Source: Companilactobacillus farciminis KCTC 3681 = DSM 20184
GTDB lineage: Bacteria; Bacillota; Bacilli; Lactobacillales; Lactobacillaceae
Direction of reading: 5' to 3'
Assembly: GCF_002706745.1 (NCBI RefSeq)
Contig: NZ_CP017702.1
Span: forward strand, 1,488,001-1,552,000
DNA length: 64,000 nucleotides
In this document: in pieces, positions 10,851 through 19,503 of the stretch
Layout of the letters: each line of letters opens with the position of its first letter
Position numbering within the stretch: the first letter of the stretch is position 1
Program-made: the position numbers and the translations under genes
The notes under the pieces: generated by a model
What the model was told of the DNA's origin: nothing
Databases searched by the model: none
Seen by the model: the letters and a program-made list of their open reading frames with translations, nothing else

Positions 10851-11603
10851 GTGCTTACTGAAGAAAGACAACAAATAATTCTTGAACAATTAAAAATTCA
10901 TAATATTGTCAAACTCCACGATTTAATTCCATTAACTGGTGCATCCGAATCAACCTTGCGCCGTGATTTGCAAGATTTGGAGAATTGCCACAAATTATTG
11001 CGAATCCACGGTGGCGCTCAAAACGTGATTTCATTGCATGAAGAACCTGCCCTTTCACAAAAAGCTGCGGTTCACATTAATGAGAAGAAAATGATTGGTC
11101 AAACGGCTGCTAGTTTAGTTCAAAATAATGAGGTAATTTTTCTCGATTCAGGGACAACGATTCAATTCATGATTCCCTATTTAATTGAGCATACTGATTT
11201 ACTGGTGATTACTAACAGTGTCGACAATGCTTCGATGTTAGCCGATTACAAAGTAAACACGTTCATTCCCGGGGGGAAATTAAAGTCATCTACAAAGGCT
11301 TTGGTTGGATCAACAATTATTCAAACTTTGGAAAATTATCATTTTGACCATGCATTTATTGGTACAAATGGTTTTGATACTGAAGCTGGATACACAACAC
11401 CTGATCCTGAAGAAGCAGCTATCAAACGTTTAGCCATAGCTCGTTCGAATCAATCCTTTGTCTTATCTGATAGTTCTAAGTTTTCGCAAGTCAGCTTTAG
11501 TCGTTTTGCAACTCTAGATGAAGTTCCATTAATAACGAATAAGCTATCAGAAAAAGAATTCAGTCTTTTGAACAAATATACAAAAATTATGGAGGCAAAA
11601 TAG
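10851..11603 (+). CDS. fruR: DeoR-family regulator of the fructose operon
   Basis: A 250-residue DeoR-type repressor. The N-terminal winged helix (LTEERQQIILEQL with recognition segment ASESTLRRDLQDLE) spans residues 1-57. A C-terminal sugar-phosphate sensor domain has the family motifs EVIFLDSGTT and FIGTNGFD. In related operons the protein represses fruKA until fructose 1-phosphate accumulates. GTG start with an AGGTGAT ribosome binding site. Its TAG stop overlaps the fruK GTG by one base, showing translational coupling. Confidence 0.92.
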   Translation: MLTEERQQIILEQLKIHNIVKLHDLIPLTGASESTLRRDLQDLENCHKLLRIHGGAQNVISLHEEPALSQKAAVHINEKKMIGQTAASLVQNNEVIFLDSGTTIQFMIPYLIEHTDLLVITNSVDNASMLADYKVNTFIPGGKLKSSTKALVGSTIIQTLENYHFDHAFIGTNGFDTEAGYTTPDPEEAAIKRLAIARSNQSFVLSDSSKFSQVSFSRFATLDEVPLITNKLSEKEFSLLNKYTKIMEAK

Positions 11604-12523
11604 TGATTTATACAATTACAGTCAATCCTTCAATTGATTATGTTTTACAATTGAAGAATTTAAACACTGGTGAAGTCAACCGAACTTCTAGCGACGTTAA
11701 ACTTCCTGGTGGTAAAGGAATCAATGTTTCTAGAATCCTCAAGGAATTGAAGCTTGATTCTACTGCCCTTGGTTTTGTCGGTGGCGCAACTGGTTCAATG
11801 TTTGAAGAGTTGTTAAGCCAACACGATCTAAAAACTTCTTTTACTAAGGTTAAAGAAGATACTCGAATCAACGTTAAGATCAATGCTGTTGATCAAAATG
11901 AGGAAACTGAAATCAACGGTGCTGGTCCACAAATTAGTGACGCTGAAAAGAAAGCCTTCATGGATAATTTAAATACTATCGGTAACGGCGATATTGTTAT
12001 CATGGCTGGTAGCCTTTGCAAAAATTTAAATTCAAATTTTTATTTAGATATTGCTAAAAAGATTCAAAAAAATGGTGCTGAATTCGTTATCGATACTACC
12101 GGTCAAGCATTGTTAGATACTTTGCCCCTACATCCACTAGTAGTTAAACCAAATCACCACGAATTAGCCGAATTATTCAATGTTACCTTTAAAAATGAAC
12201 AAGAAATCATTACTTATGCTAGAAAGTTGTTGGAACAAGGTGCAAAACATGCCCTAGTTTCAATGGCTGGTGATGGTGCTTTATTAGTTACTAAAGACAA
12301 AGCTTATAAGGCTAATGCTCCTAAAGGTACTGTCATCAACTCAGTCGGTGCCGGTGATTCAATGATTGCTGGATTCTCTGGTACTTTCATGGATACAAAA
12401 GATCCAATTGAAAGCTTCCATGTCGGTGCTGCTTGTGGTTCAGCTACTGCTTTTAGCCAAGACATCGCTACTAAAGAAAAAATCGACGAAGTTTATCAAC
12501 AAATTAATATTACTGAACTTTAA
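11603..12523 (+). CDS. fruK: 1-phosphofructokinase
   Basis: PfkB/ribokinase-family kinase of 306 aa converting fructose 1-phosphate to fructose 1,6-bisphosphate. The N-terminus MIYTITVNPSIDYVL and PGGKGINVS are typical substrate-binding segments. The C-terminal VNSVGAGDSMIAGF carries the catalytic aspartate of the GAGD motif. It starts with GTG at the fruR stop and is 21 bases upstream of fruA. The pairing with a fructose EII fixes the substrate; the tagatose-phosphate kinase alternative is unlikely. Confidence 0.94.
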   Translation: MIYTITVNPSIDYVLQLKNLNTGEVNRTSSDVKLPGGKGINVSRILKELKLDSTALGFVGGATGSMFEELLSQHDLKTSFTKVKEDTRINVKINAVDQNEETEINGAGPQISDAEKKAFMDNLNTIGNGDIVIMAGSLCKNLNSNFYLDIAKKIQKNGAEFVIDTTGQALLDTLPLHPLVVKPNHHELAELFNVTFKNEQEIITYARKLLEQGAKHALVSMAGDGALLVTKDKAYKANAPKGTVINSVGAGDSMIAGFSGTFMDTKDPIESFHVGAACGSATAFSQDIATKEKIDEVYQQINITEL

Positions 12524-12544
12524 TCCAAGGGGGGACTTTTAAAA

Positions 12545-14482
12545 ATGTACTTGAAACAACTATTATTAAAAGACGCCATGATTATGGACTTGAAAGCTAC
12601 TAACAAAGAGGATGCCATTGAAGAAATGGTTGATAAGTACTATCAAGTTGGTGTCATTGACGACAAAGAACTTTATAAAGCTGACATCTTAAAACGTGAA
12701 GCTCAAACTAGTACCGGTATTGGTGACGGAATCGCCATGCCACATGCTCGTGACAAAGCGGTTAAACGCGCAACTGTTTTGTTTGCTAAGAGCAATTCAG
12801 GTATCGATTACAAATCACTCGATGGACAACCTGCTTACCTATTCTTCATGATTGCTGCTCCAGATGGTGCCGACAATCTTCACTTGCAAGCTCTAGCTGC
12901 TCTTTCATCACTTTTAATCAACCCAGAATTAGTTAAGAACTTAAAAGCTGCTAAAACTCCTGATGAAGTTCAAAACTTATTTGACCAAGCTATGAAGGAA
13001 AAAGAAGCTAAGGACAAAGCTGACGAGGAAAAGCAAAAGGCTCAAGCAGAAGCTGCCAAAGCTGCTACTTCTGACGATAAGAAGAAACCTTATGTTGTCG
13101 CTGTTACTGCTTGTCCTACTGGTATCGCCCACACATACATGGCTGAAGCTGCTCTAAAAGAACAAGCTGAAAAGATGGGTATTGATATCAAAGTTGAAAC
13201 AAACGGTTCTGAAGGTGTTAAACACAGACTAACTGCTGACGAAATCAAGCGTGCTGACGGTGTTATCGTTGCTGCTGATAAAAAAGTTGAAATGCCTCGT
13301 TTCGATGGCAAGCATTTAGTTAACCGTCCCGTTAGTGATGGTATTAACAAGGCTGAAGAATTGATCAACTTAGCTGTTGAACAAAAAGCCCCTGTTTTCC
13401 ATGATGAAGGTGGCGCAAGTTCTGAAGAAGAAGAATCAGAAGAAAAGAAATCACTTTGGTCAAGAATCTATGCTGACTTGATGAATGGTATCAGTAACAT
13501 GCTTCCATTCGTTGTCGGTGGTGGTATTCTAATGGCAATTTCATTCCTATTAGAAAACTCCGTTGGTGCCAAATCACAATGGTTCTTATTCTTTAACAAC
13601 GTTGGTAATTACGCATTTAGTTTCTTGATTCCTGTTCTAGCTGCTTACATTGCCGTTTCAATCGGTGATCGTCCTGCCTTGCTACCTGGTTTCGTTGGTG
13701 GTTACATGGCTTCACAAGCAACAGCTTCTGTTGTTAGTTCTAAGAGTCCGGCCGGATTTATCGGTGGTCTACTTGCCGGTTTCATCGCTGGTTGGGTTAT
13801 CGTCTTCTTAAAGAAATGGCTCAAGAATTTACCTCATTCACTTGCTGGTTTGAAGACAATTTTGATTTATCCAGTTCTAGGTCTGCTCTTGACCGGAGCT
13901 ATCATGTACTTTACTGTTGATCCAATCTTTGCCGTTGTTAATGCTGCAATTACTCACTTCCTAGAATCAATGGGTACTGGTAATGCTGTTATCTTAGGTA
14001 CTTTGCTCGGTGGTATGATGTCAATCGATATGGGTGGTCCTTTCAACAAAGCCGCTTATACATTTGCTATCGGTACTTTCACTGCTACACAAGACGGTGC
14101 TTTGATGGCTGCCGTTATGGTTGGTGGTATGGTTCCACCTCTAGCAATCGCTATTGCTACAACATTCTGGAAGAACAAGTTTACAGAACAAGAAAGACAA
14201 GCTGGTCTATCTAACTACATCTTAGGTTTATCATTCATTACTGAAGGTGCTATCCCATTTGCTGCCGGAGATCCACTACACGTTATCGTATCTAGTGTTA
14301 TCGGTTCAGCAATCGGTGGTGGCTTGACACAACTTTGGGGCATCAACGTTCCTGCTCCTCACGGTGGTATTTTCGTTACACCACTTGCTAACAAACCATT
14401 GCTTTACTTATTGGCTGTTATCATCGGTGCTATCATCTCTGGTGTCATCTACGGTGTTTGGAAACCTGCTAAAAAGAAATAA
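12545..14482 (+). CDS. fruA: PTS fructose transporter EIIABC
   Basis: A 645-residue membrane permease that imports fructose as fructose 1-phosphate. Domains in order: EIIA (residues 1-150, phospho-accepting His67 in GIAMPHA), a charged Ala/Lys linker (150-180), EIIB (181-285, Cys190 in TACPTGIAHT) and EIIC (about 310-640, many membrane helices). It is the third gene of the operon, with a strong AAGGGGGGA ribosome binding site. The A-B-C order differs from the B-C-A order of the second fructose-type permease at 24.6-26.5 kb. Confidence 0.95.
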   Translation: MYLKQLLLKDAMIMDLKATNKEDAIEEMVDKYYQVGVIDDKELYKADILKREAQTSTGIGDGIAMPHARDKAVKRATVLFAKSNSGIDYKSLDGQPAYLFFMIAAPDGADNLHLQALAALSSLLINPELVKNLKAAKTPDEVQNLFDQAMKEKEAKDKADEEKQKAQAEAAKAATSDDKKKPYVVAVTACPTGIAHTYMAEAALKEQAEKMGIDIKVETNGSEGVKHRLTADEIKRADGVIVAADKKVEMPRFDGKHLVNRPVSDGINKAEELINLAVEQKAPVFHDEGGASSEEEESEEKKSLWSRIYADLMNGISNMLPFVVGGGILMAISFLLENSVGAKSQWFLFFNNVGNYAFSFLIPVLAAYIAVSIGDRPALLPGFVGGYMASQATASVVSSKSPAGFIGGLLAGFIAGWVIVFLKKWLKNLPHSLAGLKTILIYPVLGLLLTGAIMYFTVDPIFAVVNAAITHFLESMGTGNAVILGTLLGGMMSIDMGGPFNKAAYTFAIGTFTATQDGALMAAVMVGGMVPPLAIAIATTFWKNKFTEQERQAGLSNYILGLSFITEGAIPFAAGDPLHVIVSSVIGSAIGGGLTQLWGINVPAPHGGIFVTPLANKPLLYLLAVIIGAIISGVIYGVWKPAKKK

Positions 14483-14490
14483 TAATTTTA

Positions 14491-14525
14491 AAGTATCTAT
14501 CCTTTGGCGATAGATACTTTTTTTT
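14491..14525 (+). terminator. Terminator of the fructose operon
   Basis: AAGTATCTATC and GATAGATACTT form a perfect 11-bp stem with a 7-base loop, followed by eight T. Confidence 0.9.
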
Positions 14526-14578
14526 ACCAAAAATAAAGTGATAAAATTAAATCATCTTACTTATATGGAGGCTTACAA

Positions 14579-15112
14579 ATGAGCTCAGTTTATATCAAGC
14601 ACGCCCAAGTTTCAGATTTAACAGAAATAATGAAAATCATCAGTCAAGCTCAGGCTATGTTAAAAGCCGATGGCAGCCCACAATGGCAAAATGGCTACCC
14701 CGATACTGACACTATTAAAAACGACATTCTAGCTCAACAATGCTGGGTCTTAATGGTTGATGGCAAGATTGCCGGAACGGCTACTTTAATCGTGGCTGAC
14801 GACCCTAATTATCACGACATTACTAACGGTCAATGGCAAAACAATACTGATCCATATGCGACAATTCACCGAATTGCTATCAACCCTGACTATGCCGGTC
14901 AACATTTAGGAAAGATCTTCGTCTCCAACTTGATCAGTTATTCATATCAAAACGGCATCAGAAACTTTCGAATCGATACCCACCAATTGAACAAACGCAT
15001 GCAAGCTCTTGCTAAGAGTTCTGGTTACGTTCATCGTGGCAAAATCTACGTATCTGAACCAGCTGTCAATCATGAAGACAATGCCCGTCTAGCTTTTGAA
15101 TTAAACTTATAA
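14579..15112 (+). CDS. GNAT-family N-acetyltransferase
   Basis: A 177-residue protein with a GNAT fold. The acetyl-CoA binding region corresponds to IHRIAINPDYAGQHLGKIFV (residues about 97-116), a variant of the usual RxxGxG/A loop. The downstream RIDTHQLNKRMQALAKSSGY is typical of the family. Related proteins act on small molecules or protein N-termini; the substrate here is unknown. It has its own ATATGGAGGC ribosome binding site and stands alone between two terminators. Confidence 0.85.
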   Translation: MSSVYIKHAQVSDLTEIMKIISQAQAMLKADGSPQWQNGYPDTDTIKNDILAQQCWVLMVDGKIAGTATLIVADDPNYHDITNGQWQNNTDPYATIHRIAINPDYAGQHLGKIFVSNLISYSYQNGIRNFRIDTHQLNKRMQALAKSSGYVHRGKIYVSEPAVNHEDNARLAFELNL

Positions 15113-15113
15113 A

Positions 15114-15171
15114 AATTTAATCAAAACAAATAGGATGCAGATAGTTGCATCCTATTTGTTTTGATTAAATT
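15114..15171. terminator. Long perfect inverted repeat, bidirectional terminator
   Basis: Two arms of 26 bases (15114-15139 and 15146-15171) are exactly complementary around a 6-base GATAGT loop. Each arm carries an AAACAAATAGGATGCA core. It separates the convergent acetyltransferase and EIIC genes and overlaps the EIIC stop codon. The U-rich ends allow termination in both directions. Confidence 0.8.
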
Positions 15172-16522
15172 AATTTGTTTCTGATTGATAAGCTAAATTA
15201 CGTTTTTTCATTCTGCCTCGATACCAGAAGAATAGTAATAAGTAAACGACAATTGCGCCAGCTGTCAAAGCGATAAATTTCAAATCACCGGATGAAGATT
15301 TTCCAATCATGATTGCCAACAATTGTTCAATTGGTCCTTCTTTAGTAGCGGAACCAATCATCCCAATATTTGAATTACTTAGCAAAATATTTTTAAACAT
15401 TGAAGTAATGAATGGTGCTGTCAAAGTAGCTGACCACAAGAAAATTGGAATCTCCACTACCCCAATAACTATCATTCGAAAGACTTTACCACGCGTTACG
15501 ACTAACAACGATGGCGTAATACCCATAGCAATCAAACCACCTAATGGAATAATTCGATTTCCTGGCAATAAGAAGGCTTCGATAATCAAGCAAGGTGCCA
15601 AAATATTAGCCACTGACCAAACTTCGGGCCGACTGGATAAAAAGGCCCAGTCCAGACCGATAAAGCTCATATTAACGCCATATTTATTCAAATGATCAGT
15701 GATGACTTTAATAATTGGATCAAGCGATGAAGTCAACCATGAACCAATGAGATTGAACAATTCCATGAAGGCTCCTAGTAAGAAGGCTAATCCAAAAATA
15801 TCCTTCAAACTAATTTGTCCGAATAAACCAATCAAGATTCCTAGGAAAAATCCGGTCGCAAATTTGGAGCTCCAAAAACCAACTGCTTTATTTAACTTCG
15901 TGGAATTGAAATTAACTTTGTCGATACCTGGAATCAAATTACAAATTTCATCTAGTAGCATTACGACTGGGTTCATCAAGTAATTCATATGCGTCGAAGT
16001 CATCGGACCCTTTTGATCGTTCATCAAGTCATTAAAAGTTGGTTTCATCAAATCAGAATTAATGAACTTCAAAACTCCTAAAGCAATCACAAAAATCAAG
16101 CTGACGACGATATTTGCGCCCATATACATCGCTAGTAGACCTACGAATGACAAGTGCCAAATATCGAAGACATCGACGTCTAAGGTCTTTGTAACGTGAT
16201 AATGCAGCAAAATCACATTAACGATCATCATTACTAATAAAACCAATAAGTTATATGCTGAACTCCACGTAATAATAGCTGCTGGTGTCCAACCTAGATC
16301 AATCACATCCAAATTCAAACCCGTTTTTGCCACTAATTTAGCAATATCGGGATTATAAGTTTGCATCAACAACGCTACCAACGAAGTCGTTGCCATAATA
16401 GCGATTAAAAATTTGATAATGCTCTCTACTATTTTGGTAAAGTGCGTTTTGCCAATCATCATGACGATGATCAACAAGATACAGACGACACTCAAGCCAT
16501 TAGCAAAGGTAAAAAAATTCAT
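15170..16522 (-). CDS. Galactitol-type PTS EIIC, orphan
   Basis: A 450-residue polytopic membrane protein with about 11 hydrophobic segments. It resembles the EIIC of galactitol-type PTS permeases (GatC/SgcC), for example in the central LMNPVVMLLDEICNLIPG segment and the LPGNRIIPLGG segment. No EIIA, EIIB, kinase or dehydrogenase lies nearby, so it must use partners encoded elsewhere or work without phosphorylation. ATG at 16520-16522 after a GGGGGG ribosome binding site; a TTG one codon earlier is possible. Family call fairly sure, substrate unknown. Confidence 0.82.
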   Translation of the reverse strand: MNFFTFANGLSVVCILLIIVMMIGKTHFTKIVESIIKFLIAIMATTSLVALLMQTYNPDIAKLVAKTGLNLDVIDLGWTPAAIITWSSAYNLLVLLVMMIVNVILLHYHVTKTLDVDVFDIWHLSFVGLLAMYMGANIVVSLIFVIALGVLKFINSDLMKPTFNDLMNDQKGPMTSTHMNYLMNPVVMLLDEICNLIPGIDKVNFNSTKLNKAVGFWSSKFATGFFLGILIGLFGQISLKDIFGLAFLLGAFMELFNLIGSWLTSSLDPIIKVITDHLNKYGVNMSFIGLDWAFLSSRPEVWSVANILAPCLIIEAFLLPGNRIIPLGGLIAMGITPSLLVVTRGKVFRMIVIGVVEIPIFLWSATLTAPFITSMFKNILLSNSNIGMIGSATKEGPIEQLLAIMIGKSSSGDLKFIALTAGAIVVYLLLFFWYRGRMKKRNLAYQSETN

Positions 16523-16647
16523 CAATTGTATCCCCCCTCAACCCATTAATTATCTCACTAGATTTGTTTGTAAGCACCAACAAAAATATTTAATATAATT
16601 ATTTTTTTTCAGTTTCATTGTTTGTTGATATATCATGATATTTTTGC

Positions 16648-16675
16648 TTCACAAGCTAGTTTTCCTTGCTATACT
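16648..16675 (+). promoter_or_regulatory. Predicted promoter of the surface protein gene
   Basis: TTCACA and TATACT with a 16-base spacer, about 60 bases before the GTG start. Assigned by inspection. Confidence 0.5.
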
Positions 16676-16737
16676 TGTAACTGCTTTCAAGGAAAACTTG
16701 AAGAACCCCCTACCACAAAACGCAAGGAGTTTATAAC

Positions 16738-18609
16738 GTGAAAAAACAAACAACTATCTTACTATCAGCTTTAATCTTAACTAGCTTCTGTGGACCAGCA
16801 TTCCAAGCAGCTACTATTCAAGCTGCGACCACTGATACTCAAGAAATGCCTACTCCAACGGGACAAATACTCAACATTGGAGAAAAATTTGAATTATCTG
16901 ATTTAAAAGCAGAAGCTTCGATTCCTATTAAGGCTTATGCAGAAACAGGACAATTTTTAGAAATTGGCTACATCAAATTAAATCAACGCGATATCTGGGA
17001 CTTACAACAAAAAAAAGAAACTATCGTCAATACACCTACTATCTACACTAAATCAAGCTGGGGTGGATACCTAGAATACGAAGCCTTAAATATCAATTTA
17101 AACATGGTCTACGATGAAAATACTAAGACTTTTACACTACTCGACAATGGTAAACCGATAAATAAACTAGTTTGTGAGTTGTATGAAGGTTCGGCCAAAA
17201 TTCACTATATTTTAAAAGACACCAACGAAGAATTTTACAGTTATGAACAAACAGAAGCGCTTCAATATCACGATGATCCTTCTGAAAATGAATTCAGGGT
17301 AGCAACTTTAAGTAGCATTCACGATGCTCCTGATTTGATTGGTTATTTTGATGCTTATGACATAGATTTTGACGCCTTGGCCAATTGGAATCCTCTAAAT
17401 AATTATGAAAATGAGGCTAATTTTGAATCCCCTATAGTGAAAGAATACGACCGTAAAAAGATCGATAAAGATAACGGGACTGAATACACTGTTTACTTAG
17501 AAAAAGCTAAGCCTTACACGGTCAATTTCAAGGTCTATTTAGATAACAAGCCTTATTTCTCAAAAAAAGTTACTGGGGAACTAAATGGTTCAATTCCACT
17601 TCAAGATGAACCTAAGATGCCCGACAGTAAAGTAGCAACTTTGAATAAGAACAAAACTGCTGTCAGCTCAATCAATGAATATCTTCCTCAATTAGGAACT
17701 TACATTCAAACTGGTTCAGTCCTTCATCACAAGATTTACGAAAGAAACTTTGGTGAAATTGGCGCCGCAAACAGTATCGAAGGTCAACCAAACTTTCTAA
17801 ACACTGGTATTTACGGTATCAGTGGAGAAATGTTAGATAATAACCAAGTGGTCGTTGAAGATGAAAATGCCGGTCGTACAACTACTTTGGAACTTTACTA
17901 TGAATCTAATCAATCTGACGACACTAACAGCACCGTTACTGCTAACGTCATGATCAACTCTAATCTTGGTGACCAAGTAGTCAAAAATGTAACCGGAGAA
18001 ATTGGCAAAGACATTCAAGTTACAGTTCCAAAAAAGGATGGTTACGTTGCTGATAAAGAAACTGTAACCGCTCAAGTAAACCAAGATGGTACTATCACGA
18101 CTAAAGAAAAAGTCACTTACACTAAAAAAGAAACTAGTGAAGAAAAGCCTAACAATAATAACAACCAAAATGGGAACAACGAAATCTCGAATTTACCTAG
18201 TCATTACAATGGTCTAGTGGGAACTATGAAAAAAAACGTTGATCTATATGATTTCAAAACTGGTCAAATGACTAAAAACAAACAACGTCAACTGGCAGCT
18301 TACTCCGATTGGAAAGTCGATCAAATCATCACTCTAAAAGGTATAAAATACTATCGTGTAGCAACTAACGAATGGGTCAAAGACAGTGATATTTATCGTT
18401 ACGTAGCTCAAAAAGGCATCGTTGATACTAAAGATGTTGAAGTAACTTATTTATCAACTGTTGAAGACAAATTAATCAATAACCGAGGCCTAGCTGCCAA
18501 TACCGCTTGGAAGTACGACCGCATCGCCTATCTAGGCTCTAACGAAACTAAATACTATCGCGTAGCAACCGATGAATTTGTCAAAGCTAGTGATGTAATA
18601 AATAATTAA
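16738..18609 (+). CDS. Secreted surface protein with C-terminal SLAP-like repeats
   Basis: A 623-residue exported protein. A signal peptide of about 28 residues (MKKQTTILLSALILTSF, cleavage near QAA) precedes a large acidic region without recognised catalytic motifs. A MucBP-like stretch (about 395-460, VTVPKKDGYVADKETVTAQV) is followed by an Asn-rich linker. Two C-terminal repeats of about 65 residues resemble S-layer-associated (SLAP) wall-binding domains, with KYYRVATNEWVKDSDI and KYYRVATDEFVKASDV. There is no LPXTG anchor, so non-covalent attachment to the wall is likely. GTG start with AAGGAG 8 bases upstream. Function is unknown; adhesion or wall coating is plausible. Confidence 0.85.
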   Translation: MKKQTTILLSALILTSFCGPAFQAATIQAATTDTQEMPTPTGQILNIGEKFELSDLKAEASIPIKAYAETGQFLEIGYIKLNQRDIWDLQQKKETIVNTPTIYTKSSWGGYLEYEALNINLNMVYDENTKTFTLLDNGKPINKLVCELYEGSAKIHYILKDTNEEFYSYEQTEALQYHDDPSENEFRVATLSSIHDAPDLIGYFDAYDIDFDALANWNPLNNYENEANFESPIVKEYDRKKIDKDNGTEYTVYLEKAKPYTVNFKVYLDNKPYFSKKVTGELNGSIPLQDEPKMPDSKVATLNKNKTAVSSINEYLPQLGTYIQTGSVLHHKIYERNFGEIGAANSIEGQPNFLNTGIYGISGEMLDNNQVVVEDENAGRTTTLELYYESNQSDDTNSTVTANVMINSNLGDQVVKNVTGEIGKDIQVTVPKKDGYVADKETVTAQVNQDGTITTKEKVTYTKKETSEEKPNNNNNQNGNNEISNLPSHYNGLVGTMKKNVDLYDFKTGQMTKNKQRQLAAYSDWKVDQIITLKGIKYYRVATNEWVKDSDIYRYVAQKGIVDTKDVEVTYLSTVEDKLINNRGLAANTAWKYDRIAYLGSNETKYYRVATDEFVKASDVINN

Positions 18610-18616
18610 TTCCACC

Positions 18617-18649
18617 AAAAAAAGCCGTCCAATTTTGGACGACTTTTTA
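18617..18649. terminator. Terminator between surface protein and map
   Basis: AAAAGCCGTCC pairs with GGACGACTTTT around an AATTTT loop. A- and T-runs on both sides suggest bidirectional use between convergent genes. Confidence 0.8.
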
Positions 18650-19486
18650 TTTATTTTGATTGTGTTCTTTAAGATAGTCACGAGCCCAAGCTAAATATTT
18701 TTCATCTTCAGCTGCGTCTTGTGATGTCAAAATCTCAGGACCATTTTCAGTAATAGCTAAAGTATGTTCATATTGAGCAGACCATGAACCATCAGCACTA
18801 GCATAGTAGATCCAGTCATCGTTAGGGTCCTTCAAAGAACGATCGACGATTTCCCAAGTACCTTCATTGATCATAGGCTCAATGGTAATAGTCATACCAT
18901 TCTTCAAACGTAATCCACGACCAGGTTCTCCATAATGCAAAACATCTGGTTCTTCATGCATTGTAGGTCCAATTCCGTGTCCACACAATTCACGAACATC
19001 CCCGTAGCCATGTTCATCTTCAGTATAGTGTTGAATGGCATAACCGATATCGCCTAAACGATTGCCGGCAATACTTTGAGCAATTCCTAGGTATAATGAT
19101 TTCTTAGTAACTTCCATCAAGTCTGATGTTTCTTGACTGACAGAACCTACGGCGTAACTCCAACATGAATCACTTTCATAGCCTTTGTAATTGACGGTCA
19201 TGTCTACTTTAACAACGTCGCCTTCATGCAAAATCAAATCTTTACGTGGCGTACCGTGAGCAACTTCATCATTGACGTCGACACAAGTAGCGTACTTATA
19301 GCCTTCAAATCCTTTTTCTGAAGGTGTAGCACCATGACTTACGATATAGTCATTGGCAAACTCTTCAATGGAATAAGCTGAAATCCCTGGTTTGATAATG
19401 TCGCGAAGTCCCAAATGAACTCCAGCCAAAATCTTACCAGATTCACGCATTCCTTCAATTTCTCGTTGTGATTTTAATGTAATCAT
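18647..19486 (-). CDS. map: Methionine aminopeptidase, type I
   Basis: Removes the N-terminal methionine from nascent proteins; 279 aa, slightly longer than the Escherichia coli enzyme. The metal ligands of the pita-bread fold are present in VKVDMTVNYKGYESDS (first Asp) and in the second Asp, His (LCGHGIGPTMHEEP) and Glu (TIEPMINEG) segments. The last Glu lies in the AQYEHTLAITENG segment. It follows uvrC after 17 bases on the same strand, so it is probably cotranscribed. Confidence 0.95.
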   Translation of the reverse strand: MITLKSQREIEGMRESGKILAGVHLGLRDIIKPGISAYSIEEFANDYIVSHGATPSEKGFEGYKYATCVDVNDEVAHGTPRKDLILHEGDVVKVDMTVNYKGYESDSCWSYAVGSVSQETSDLMEVTKKSLYLGIAQSIAGNRLGDIGYAIQHYTEDEHGYGDVRELCGHGIGPTMHEEPDVLHYGEPGRGLRLKNGMTITIEPMINEGTWEIVDRSLKDPNDDWIYYASADGSWSAQYEHTLAITENGPEILTSQDAAEDEKYLAWARDYLKEHNQNK

Positions 19487-19503
19487 CTAATATCCCCCAA
19501 TTT

